Part shown: positions 8,919 to 15,564 of the stretch, in pieces
How the letters are laid out: every line of letters begins with the position of its first letter
Numbering within the stretch: the first letter of the stretch is position 1
IMG/VR virus record: IMGVR_UViG_3300035162_002004
Span: 1-25,624 of that record
DNA length: 25,624 nucleotides
DNA from: a virus
Strand: one strand, 5' to 3'
The notes under the pieces: model-generated
What the model was told of the DNA's origin: nothing
Database searches by the model: none
What the model saw: the letters and a program-made list of their open reading frames with translations, nothing else
Position numbers and translations under genes: made by a program

Positions 8919-8926
8919 TATTTATC
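8919..8926 (-). promoter_or_regulatory. Candidate late promoter (GATAAATA)
   Basis: Minus-strand GATAAATA lies in the gap between the gp23 terminator and the next gene, 87 nt before its start at 8832. It differs from the T4 late consensus only at the first base. The terminator-then-promoter order makes it a sensible restart point for the downstream structural operon. Confidence 0.5.
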
Positions 8927-8946
8927 AAAGTGGAACTCAAGTCAAA

Positions 8947-8974
8947 AAAATAGGCCCCCTAAAGGGCCTATTTT
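8947..8974 (-). terminator. Rho-independent terminator after the major capsid gene
   Basis: TAGGCCC (8951-8957) and GGGCCTA (8964-8970) form a 7-bp GC-rich stem with a 6-nt loop, extended by A/T pairs on both sides. On the minus strand the stem is followed by seven Ts. It lies 25 bp past the gp23 stop codon, so highly expressed capsid transcription would end here. The flanking A and T runs could also let it work on the plus strand. Confidence 0.85.
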
Positions 8975-8998
8975 AATTTCTATCTACTAAGAAACAAC

Positions 8999-10162
8999 TT
9001 AGCTGAATGTTACGTTGGAAATACTTACTCTTCCAAGGTAGTCAGCCGCGTTACCAAGTGAACTAGCAACGTTTGATAATTCAACGTAGCCGTAACGTGT
9101 CATGAACGATACAACAGGCTCAAATGTGCCTGGATCCAATACAACACCACTTGACATTAGTGGAATATAAGGAGCGTAGAACGCTGGTGCGTCTGATTCG
9201 CTTGATCCTTTAAATCCAACTAGTACGTCAGTTGCGTCTGAAGCATATGCGTCAACGTATACTTTCATTGCACCGTTTAAAGTACCAACCATTTTAGTGT
9301 TAGTTGGAGCTTCAAAAGTACCTTCAGTTGTACGTGCAAATGCACTTGTTGTTGCAGACTGTAGGATAGTTAATGCAAATGGTGAAACCACTGCATAGTT
9401 ACCTGCACCGCGACGTGTACGTGCCGCAATCTTGTTAGCAACTCTGTTGATCATAACAGCTAATGCCGCATGCTCATCACCAACAAAAGTAGCAGTGCCA
9501 CTTACGCCAGCTTGGTCGAATTGCACGTCTGATTCTGCAGAGCCAGCTAAACTACGTAAAGAAGCTAAGATTTCTTGGTCGATTTCAGCAGTAATTTCTT
9601 GTGCTAATGCCGCCATGATTTCAGCTTCGATGTCGATGCCTTGCTGTGCTTGTGCATCTTGAGCCGCTTCAAATGTCCAACGAGCACTTAACTTACGTGT
9701 CTTCGCTTCCACTGTCTGCTTCAAGATTTGAATTGACAAACGCTTGCCTGCCGCACCTTCAAGTGTTGCTGTTGCATCTGCTTTGTCGGTAGAACCGCCG
9801 CCACTGTAGCCAACACCAATTTTGAACGGTGATAGTGCTTCTTCGCCTGCAACTACATCATCTAATGTATCCGCATAACGAACTCTTAATGTGTGGATCT
9901 GACCCACGGGACCTGTCATAGGCTGTACACCAACTAATTCGTTGGCAATAACAGTCGGCATAACACGTCTGATTACTGGTAGGATAACTCTGTTAAGAGT
10001 TGCAACATTACCTGCTGAAGATGCACCCGCTGTAGCTGTCTCTGCTAAATACCTTTTGGTATTCTCAAGAGTCACGCCCATTACGGCTTTCTTATTGCCT
10101 GTTAGGCCTTCAAGAAGTGCAGTCTTTGTATCCTGCCAGCGACTTTCTAATAGTTCTGACAT
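8999..10162 (-). CDS. gp23: Major capsid protein (T4 gp23-like)
   Basis: 387 residues; strong AAGGAG before the ATG at 10162, directly after gp22. Family landmarks are TLRVRYAD near 110, KLSARWTFEAAQDAQAQQGID, AEIDQEIL, YAVVSPFAL, VYVDAYASD, VGFKGSSESDAPAFYAPYIPL and FMTRYGYVEL near the end. An L-A-E motif at residues 39-41 is the expected gp21 cleavage site, so mature protein would begin at Thr42 (TATAGASSAG). It is considerably shorter than T4 gp23 (521 residues), which suggests the surface insertion domain is reduced or absent while the HK97-type core remains. It forms the hexamers of the icosahedral head. Confidence 0.97.
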   Translation of the reverse strand: MSELLESRWQDTKTALLEGLTGNKKAVMGVTLENTKRYLAETATAGASSAGNVATLNRVILPVIRRVMPTVIANELVGVQPMTGPVGQIHTLRVRYADTLDDVVAGEEALSPFKIGVGYSGGGSTDKADATATLEGAAGKRLSIQILKQTVEAKTRKLSARWTFEAAQDAQAQQGIDIEAEIMAALAQEITAEIDQEILASLRSLAGSAESDVQFDQAGVSGTATFVGDEHAALAVMINRVANKIAARTRRGAGNYAVVSPFALTILQSATTSAFARTTEGTFEAPTNTKMVGTLNGAMKVYVDAYASDATDVLVGFKGSSESDAPAFYAPYIPLMSSGVVLDPGTFEPVVSFMTRYGYVELSNVASSLGNAADYLGRVSISNVTFS

Positions 10163-10172
10163 TTCATTCTCC

Positions 10173-11276
10173 TTATTTCAATCCTGCAAGGCGTCTAATA
10201 TCAACTACGTTATCCGTAGCTAATGGGCTTGCATCTATGTCATTTGTTTGTTTATTGCCTGTGATTTGTGTGCCTTCAGTAAGTGTTGTTGCCTTGGTCT
10301 TCTTCGCTGGAGTGCTTCCTGCAATTACGCTAGGCATGTACTTATCGAACGACTTTTGTAGTCTATCGGTTTGTACAGATTCCAGCAAGTCCGCCATGAT
10401 ATCTCTTTGACCTTCGTTTAAAGGTGAAAGTAATTCATTCATAGTTTCCTTACGTACCGCGCTGTTAGTAGCTTGTTTAATTTCAGCATTTTTGCTTTCA
10501 ACTAGACTTACTGCCTGTCCTGCGATCTTTTTAGCTTCAGCTAATTGTTTATCTTTCAACCCAACTACTTTAAGTAGTTTTGCAGATTCAGATTTTTCAT
10601 TAAGATAGCTGTTAGTATATTCTGATGCAAAAGATTCAAAAATCTTACGTCCAAAATCATTCTTACGTGCTGTATCAATGTCCTCTTTAAGTTGAGTCAT
10701 TTCTTTGTTAAGACCTTTCTCAACTGTCTCTGCAACAATCTTTGTTGCGTCTGTGATAAACTTAGTTTTAACTTTAGCTAGATGTGTTTTAGCTTCACGT
10801 ACAAGTTTTACCTTGGTTTCAGCTAAATCTTTCTTATCTTCGTAAAACTCTGCAATTTCTTTTGATAATCCATCAATAACAAAATTCTCAAGTTTGGAAA
10901 ATTTACTTGCCATAGCTTTCTGATCTTCGTGTAGCTCGCCAATTTCTTTGCCCAACTGTTGCGTCACAAATTTTTGCATTAGTCCTGCGTTTTCACGCAT
11001 TGCTACTGCATATTTTGCTCTTGCTTCAGCTAGTTTTTGACGGTCATCTGCGAATTCAGTAATCTCTTCGCCGAGTTTTTCTTCTAACATTGTATCAATA
11101 GCTTCCACCATTGATGCTTTGTCATGCTCATATTTCTGAGCGAACTCTTCGCGAAGTTCAGCAGTAGCTTGCATACGATTCTCTTGAATCTTCTGCTCCC
11201 AAGCTCCTTCGATTTCTGCTCTGATTTCTTCTGAAACAACATTGTTTTCAAAGAGTGTCTTCAGTGCATCTAACAT
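10173..11276 (-). CDS. gp22: Prohead scaffold/core protein (T4 gp22-like)
   Basis: 367 residues, almost wholly charged and helical, between protease and capsid genes as in T4; AAGGAGAAAAG precedes the ATG at 11276. A motif L-(G/S/N)-K/E-E-(I/M)-x-(E/Q)-(F/L) recurs at residues 68, 108, 137 and 189, usually followed by a D-x-K/Q...LAE stretch, giving a four-fold coiled-coil repeat. Candidate gp21 sites (L/I-x-E) occur at 82-84, 141-143, 151-153 and 245-247. The scaffold fills the prohead and would be digested and expelled before DNA packaging. Assignment rests on synteny plus this architecture, since scaffold sequences diverge quickly. Confidence 0.92.
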   Translation of the reverse strand: MLDALKTLFENNVVSEEIRAEIEGAWEQKIQENRMQATAELREEFAQKYEHDKASMVEAIDTMLEEKLGEEITEFADDRQKLAEARAKYAVAMRENAGLMQKFVTQQLGKEIGELHEDQKAMASKFSKLENFVIDGLSKEIAEFYEDKKDLAETKVKLVREAKTHLAKVKTKFITDATKIVAETVEKGLNKEMTQLKEDIDTARKNDFGRKIFESFASEYTNSYLNEKSESAKLLKVVGLKDKQLAEAKKIAGQAVSLVESKNAEIKQATNSAVRKETMNELLSPLNEGQRDIMADLLESVQTDRLQKSFDKYMPSVIAGSTPAKKTKATTLTEGTQITGNKQTNDIDASPLATDNVVDIRRLAGLK

Positions 11277-11289
11277 TCTTTTCTCCTTG

Positions 11290-11931
11290 TTAGCGGAGAC
11301 CGCTGATAATATTCACCAACGATTCCTTTAGGTATTTCTGTGCCTTTGCATCGCCCTGTAATTCTTGAGCCATATTGATTGCCTTATACCCACCACGAGT
11401 ATTCATTAAGTGTTCGTAAATTGGAGTTGGGTACGCTCCAGGAGCACTTGGTTGGGCAACGGCGTCAACTGTAATAATTTCAAATTCGCTGACCTCGCCA
11501 CTTCCATCGTCTTTCACATTTCCTGAACCCCTAGATGAAACACCTAGTTTAACGTTGCTCTCAAGCATTGTTTTAACTAGCTGTCCCATCGGAGTTGGAA
11601 TTACTTTCAACTTACCATAACCATTTGGGCCATCCATCCACATTTCTGTAATCATATGACTTACACGGTCAAGGTTAATATTAAGGCCTTCAGGATGATC
11701 AACTTCACCTAGTACACTATATCCACCTTTGATTTGATCGTTGAGCGTGTTGACAGCTCTACTAATCTCACTTACAGGATAAACACGTTGGTTGGCGTTA
11801 CGAACACCTCCCTGAATGCAAATACCCTTGAGATACAAGTCTTTTCCACCTGCATCATTTTCAGTAGTCTCGACGACCATCTTTGCCTGGTCGAATGATA
11901 GTGTTTCAGTTAAATTAAACATCTTATTCAT
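11290..11931 (-). CDS. gp21: Prohead maturation serine protease (T4 gp21-like)
   Basis: 213 residues, start at 11931 with AAGGAAC upstream. Catalytic landmarks are His79 in GEVDHPEG, Ser132/133 in GVSSRGSG and Asp156 in ITVDAVAQPSAPGA, matching the T4 gp21 peptidase family (herpes-assemblin-like fold). It sits inside the prohead core and cuts capsid, scaffold and internal proteins after L/I-x-E. It lies between the acidic core protein and gp22, with a gap of 13 bp to gp22, as part of one head operon. Its C-terminal half (~170-213) is likely self-processed, as in T4. Confidence 0.95.
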   Translation of the reverse strand: MNKMFNLTETLSFDQAKMVVETTENDAGGKDLYLKGICIQGGVRNANQRVYPVSEISRAVNTLNDQIKGGYSVLGEVDHPEGLNINLDRVSHMITEMWMDGPNGYGKLKVIPTPMGQLVKTMLESNVKLGVSSRGSGNVKDDGSGEVSEFEIITVDAVAQPSAPGAYPTPIYEHLMNTRGGYKAINMAQELQGDAKAQKYLKESLVNIISGLR

Positions 11932-11943
11932 CTGAGTTCCTTA

Positions 11944-12846
11944 TTACTTGCCAACAACACTTTTAGTGTTAGCGGCCTTTTCACCTGTAGCAGGTGCTTT
12001 AGCGTTTGACATTGACTTAGAAGCTTTTCCGCCTGGTACGTTTACGTTCCCTGCATTATCTTCTTTAGCTGACATTGCTGAGCCTGCTTCACTACCTGTA
12101 CCGCCTTTTGCGATATTAGCAGTTGTGCCACCCATGTCATTTTTGCTTGCAACTGGTGATGTAGCTTTGTTATCTTCACCTGTTGGTGCTGATACTTTTT
12201 CTACGTACTCACGCATTTGTTCGCCTTCAGTCTTTGTACCTTCATAAGCCGGTACTTCATCGCTAAGTTCGGAAGTTTCATAAGACTCTTCCTGCTCATC
12301 TTCATCACCTTCTTCATCATCCATATCCATGTCAGCTTCGTCGTCGCCAGCTTCTTCGCTGTCGTCTTCACCGCTCATCATTTTTTCAAATTCTGCTTTA
12401 AGGTCATCAAGTGCATCTTCTAGGTCAACTACACGATCTTCAACATCTGCATCGTCCATTTCGTCGCCCATATCCATTTCATCGCCATTAGCTTCAATGT
12501 CATCGATAAAGTCATCTGCTTTGTCGCCGCCCATTGGGTCTGCTTCTGGTGTGAATTCTCCGAAGTTTTCTTCAACTTCTTCGTCGGTAGTTTCGTCAAG
12601 ATCTTCGTCATCTGAAGCTTCATCAACTTCTTCGTCAGTTGCTTCATCTACTTCTTCATCTGTAGTTTCATCAACTTCTTCGTCAGTTGCTTCGTCTACT
12701 TCAAGATCTTCTAAATCTGTTTCTAGCATCTTTTCGTAGATACCACGTGATTTTTCAATCACAAATTCGTGGAAAAGCTCATCGGCTCCCGCACGATCGT
12801 TATTAACTAATTTTTCAAGCATTTGCTCGAGTTTGTTATCCGCCAT
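11944..12846 (-). CDS. Acidic prohead core protein (T4 gp67-like)
   Basis: 300 residues; AGGAGAGAAC before the ATG at 12846. The N-terminus (residues ~5-41, LEQMLEKLVNNDRAGADELFHEFVIEKSRGIYEKML) is the short helical domain typical of small T4-type core proteins that follow the portal gene. It is followed by an extremely acidic tract (~43-200). Residues 51-91 are five tandem 8-9-residue units of the type DE-A/T-TDEEV. The last 100 residues are Gly/Ala/Lys/Ser-rich and disordered-looking. T4 gp67, with the same order of a short helix and an acidic tail, is only about 80 residues, so this is a much enlarged version. It probably co-assembles with gp22 in the core and is processed by gp21; gp68 homology is the alternative. 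Confidence 0.75.
   Translation of the reverse strand: MADNKLEQMLEKLVNNDRAGADELFHEFVIEKSRGIYEKMLETDLEDLEVDEATDEEVDETTDEEVDEATDEEVDEASDDEDLDETTDEEVEENFGEFTPEADPMGGDKADDFIDDIEANGDEMDMGDEMDDADVEDRVVDLEDALDDLKAEFEKMMSGEDDSEEAGDDEADMDMDDEEGDEDEQEESYETSELSDEVPAYEGTKTEGEQMREYVEKVSAPTGEDNKATSPVASKNDMGGTTANIAKGGTGSEAGSAMSAKEDNAGNVNVPGGKASKSMSNAKAPATGEKAANTKSVVGK
12574..12696 (-). repeat. In-frame 24-bp tandem repeats encoding DE(A/T)TDEEV
   Basis: Four units of 24 bp and one imperfect 27-bp unit encode DEATDEEV, DETTDEEV, DEATDEEV, DEASDDEDL and DETTDEEV. All unit lengths are multiples of three, so copy number can change without a frameshift. It lies in the acidic tract of the core protein gene. Confidence 0.85.
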
Positions 12847-12889
12847 TTGTTCTCTCCTATAATTTAAGTTTCGTAAGGCTGTCTAATAT

Positions 12890-12897
12890 TATTTACA
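12890..12897 (-). promoter_or_regulatory. Possible late promoter variant (TGTAAATA)
   Basis: Minus-strand TGTAAATA lies 44 nt upstream of the acidic core protein start, in the 110-bp gap after the 199-residue gene. It keeps the TAAATA core shared by the other candidates but differs at the second base. The rest of the gap holds no gene. Confidence 0.35.
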
Positions 12898-12956
12898 TAA
12901 TGATTAGAAAATACACGGTAAACGGCCTCATTACGAGTCGTTTTGAAATAAACCGT

Positions 12957-13556
12957 CTAAAAATCATAATATCTTTTAAATTCGCTAACTGTTATGTGTG
13001 ACAAATTCGTACATTTTTTTAATTGCTTAGGTACAAAGTCGTCGTTATCTGATACTATTCTAATAAATTTCTTGCCTTGATGTGCATCACAAGTTGATGC
13101 TGTTTGCCTTTCCCAGTTACCAAAATAAGTTGCAGGCTCACCTTGTTTTTTATAATTGTGTGTTCCTGCGTATAAGTTATTTACCTTTGTGCGGTTCCCC
13201 ACATCGTCCTTTGTGCCATGAAAGTCAAAACCTAAGATGTATATAGTATCATGTGCGTGTGTACTTGCTAACCATAATGCTGTAGGACCACTGCTCCATC
13301 CTTTTGCTGGTTGAAAAAAATTAAATCCTTGCATGCCACTGTATTGCTTATTTGGATTTGTCCATACTGGATGATTCATCTGATACTTAGCATGGTTAAT
13401 TTCTAAAATCATCTTTACATCTACAGCAACCAAGTAGTCAGGCTCAAATGTACGAAATACTGCATTACATGCATATACTTTTCCGTATTTTTTTAAAGAG
13501 TGCAGTTCAAGGTCTTTACGGCTAGTGCCATTACCTATTACGAAAGCAACGGTCAT
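12957..13556 (-). CDS. Uncharacterised phage protein with Rossmann-like N-terminus (MptE/DUF115- or glycosyltransferase-like?)
   Basis: 199 residues; AGGATTTTA ribosome site before the ATG at 13556. It begins VAFVIGNGTSRKDLELHSLKKYG..YACN, a nucleotide-loop-like GNG(T/P)S motif, then FEPDYLVAVD, WSSGPTALWLAS and DTIYILGFDFHG. The combination of GNG-S, a (P)DYL-x-x-x-D acidic motif and a SSGP-T-A-L segment resembles the MptE-like/DUF115 and sialyltransferase-type families, which act on pterin or sugar substrates. I cannot assign a substrate. It lies between the portal and core-protein genes where T4 has no such gene, so it is an accessory insertion in the head operon. It might modify a virion protein, or simply use the late promoter. 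Confidence 0.7.
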   Translation of the reverse strand: MTVAFVIGNGTSRKDLELHSLKKYGKVYACNAVFRTFEPDYLVAVDVKMILEINHAKYQMNHPVWTNPNKQYSGMQGFNFFQPAKGWSSGPTALWLASTHAHDTIYILGFDFHGTKDDVGNRTKVNNLYAGTHNYKKQGEPATYFGNWERQTASTCDAHQGKKFIRIVSDNDDFVPKQLKKCTNLSHITVSEFKRYYDF

Positions 13557-13564
13557 TTAAAATC

Positions 13565-13804
13565 CTATATTTCAGGCTGTGCTTGGATACCATACATTTG
13601 GCGTACAAATGATAATTCTTTTTGTTTCTCTTCGGCGTGCATTTCTGAACCCCTACGTGCTTTATTGATCTGTTTTAATGTAAGCCGTGTTTTACGTGTG
13701 TCGTCACGATTAACAATGCTCTTGTCATCAGTAGCATCGTAGGACTTGTCCTCAGTAGGCTCAAGTGTTTCTTTATCAAAATAAAATAGTTCACGTAGTA
13801 TCAT
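13565..13804 (-). CDS. Small charged protein downstream of the portal gene
   Basis: 79 residues from an ATG at 13804, 8 bp past the portal stop, with only a weak ribosome site (AGAGG about 15 nt upstream). The sequence is hydrophilic with a basic helical centre (TRLTLKQINKARRGSEMHAEEKQKEL). By position it corresponds to the small head gene slot after gene 20 in T4, but it lacks the acidic tail of gp67, so I do not call it gp67. Perhaps a minor head component; I recognise no family. Confidence 0.6.
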   Translation of the reverse strand: MILRELFYFDKETLEPTEDKSYDATDDKSIVNRDDTRKTRLTLKQINKARRGSEMHAEEKQKELSFVRQMYGIQAQPEI

Positions 13805-13812
13805 AATGTTAT

Positions 13813-15540
13813 TTATGCCTCTGCCGGGGCTTCTGGTGCCGGGGTGGTTACTGAGTCAGGACCTTCGCCTGCTCCAACAATTTCGCCGCCTTCGCCGCCT
13901 TCAAGTTCATCAACGCTTGCATCTAGGTCTGCATCCATACCAGCACCTGTAATACCTGCGCCACGCATTTCGCCTGCCGCATCAGTAGGTGATGTTGTGA
14001 TTAACTCATCGTTCTCTTCTTTCCAGTAACGTTCATTTTCTGCAACTTCTGAATCGCTCATTCCTAAGAAACGTTTCATTGCATATCTATTACTAATAAA
14101 CGGAATAGTTTGTATTTGTGCAAATGTACCAATACGCTGATTATCTAATTCACTTTGTCTGTAACTTGCAAAGTTTTGTGGTGGTTGGAATAAAAGATCA
14201 AACATTGCAATATCAACGTTAATACCCTTTTCTATTAGATAGCGTTTAAACTCTTGGTTAAACACTTCTGCAATTAGATTTTGTAAACGTTCGCAATACT
14301 TGTTAAAGCGTAGTTCTTGAATATATGCTGTACCTACTCTACCATCACTAATTTGTGCGCCAACGTCATCTTGCGCCGCGGCTGGTAAGTAACTACTTGG
14401 AATACGCAATCCTCTAACAAGTTTGTTAGTAAAGTATTTTAGATCGTCAATCTCACCTAAGTTAGTTCCGCCTGGCAGTGTTTCAACTTTAGAACCTCTA
14501 CCTTCAGCAGTTTGTGGGAAGAAGTAATCTTCGTTAGTTGACAAAGGGTTATAAGCTGAGTCTATGACTGATGTTCCGCCGCCTGTCTTCGATGGGATTC
14601 GCCTTTGATGAATTTCCGTTTTAACACGCTCAACAAATTGCATAGCAAGGTGTGATGGCATGTTGCCCACATCAACGTAGAATACTCTTCTTTCCGGAGC
14701 TCGTTGTGTACGATAGATAATAATCGCATCTTCAAGCAATTCTTTTTGTTTGTATACTTTAAAGATACCTTCAAGTAAACTGTTACCAAAGGGTGCATTG
14801 TTGTCTAACCCTTCTGATAAACTTAGGTGTACCATATGTGCGGCATCAACTGCAATTTCTTTTGTTTTGTCATGCCCAAATCTACCAGCACTTGAACCAG
14901 AGGTTTGTGTGTTGCCAACCATACCTCTAACGCCACCTGTTAAATATCCGTCTCCGCCACCAGTTGCATTACCGTTTGTTTGGAAAGGAGTTGTAGCTAC
15001 GTTGTCAATAAAATTTAAGTTAATATCTCTTACAATATATTGCTCAGGAGTTTTACCTTCTGATTCATTAACAATAATACTTGAAACTTTTGCAGGATCA
15101 ACGTGATGCCATTTTGCAGTTTCTGGATCTCTAATAAAAAATGCATCGCCGTATTTAAAAACATTACGAACAATTCTAAACATACGTGTACCAAAGTTAT
15201 TCATTTTAGTCCACTGTTGTAAGTATTGCTCAAGTACTTTAACTTCTGAGTTAGTTGCTATTTTCTTAAAATCAATACTAAAACTTGTTTTATTGATTGG
15301 ATTCTGTTGTGAGCAAAATTCAGCAAGAATATCTAGTGCCGCATTTACTTCACTATCTTGATCCATAGTATTGTATTGACCGTAACGCTCAACTCTGTTA
15401 GGAGCGCCTGTGTAAACATCTGGAAGGAAACTGGAGTAATTAGACCTTGCTGGTCCGGGTTGCTGGCCTTGTCCCATACTTAGCGGGCTACGTGTACCTG
15501 CGTCACCTTCAACTGGTGTAAAATATCTTTTCCAACTCAT
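13813..15540 (-). CDS. gp20: Portal vertex protein (T4 gp20-like)
   Basis: 575 residues; AGGAAAACG before the ATG at 15540. Recognisable portal segments include RVERYGQYNTMDQDSEVNAALDILAEFCSQ, FKYGDAFFIRDPE, WHHVDPAKV, IYRTQRAPERRVFYVDVGNMP, SSYLPAAAQDD and GRVGTAYIQELRFNKYCERLQ. Twelve copies form the ring at one head vertex through which DNA is packaged and to which the neck attaches; it also nucleates the scaffold. The last ~60 residues are Ala/Gly/Glu-rich and probably flexible. Length is slightly above T4 gp20 (524). Confidence 0.97.
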   Translation of the reverse strand: MSWKRYFTPVEGDAGTRSPLSMGQGQQPGPARSNYSSFLPDVYTGAPNRVERYGQYNTMDQDSEVNAALDILAEFCSQQNPINKTSFSIDFKKIATNSEVKVLEQYLQQWTKMNNFGTRMFRIVRNVFKYGDAFFIRDPETAKWHHVDPAKVSSIIVNESEGKTPEQYIVRDINLNFIDNVATTPFQTNGNATGGGDGYLTGGVRGMVGNTQTSGSSAGRFGHDKTKEIAVDAAHMVHLSLSEGLDNNAPFGNSLLEGIFKVYKQKELLEDAIIIYRTQRAPERRVFYVDVGNMPSHLAMQFVERVKTEIHQRRIPSKTGGGTSVIDSAYNPLSTNEDYFFPQTAEGRGSKVETLPGGTNLGEIDDLKYFTNKLVRGLRIPSSYLPAAAQDDVGAQISDGRVGTAYIQELRFNKYCERLQNLIAEVFNQEFKRYLIEKGINVDIAMFDLLFQPPQNFASYRQSELDNQRIGTFAQIQTIPFISNRYAMKRFLGMSDSEVAENERYWKEENDELITTSPTDAAGEMRGAGITGAGMDADLDASVDELEGGEGGEIVGAGEGPDSVTTPAPEAPAEA

Positions 15541-15564
15541 GTTTCGTTTTCCTAAATTAGTATA

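Noticed and set aside
12329-12739. Plus-strand Ser-rich frame opposite the acidic core gene
   Set aside because: Poly-Ser arises from reading Asp/Glu repeat codons backwards; no start signal and no family.
13810-13817. CATAAATA on the minus strand before the 79-residue gene
   Set aside because: It lies only 6 nt before the start codon and over the portal stop codon, so the transcript would start inside the gene. Probably chance.
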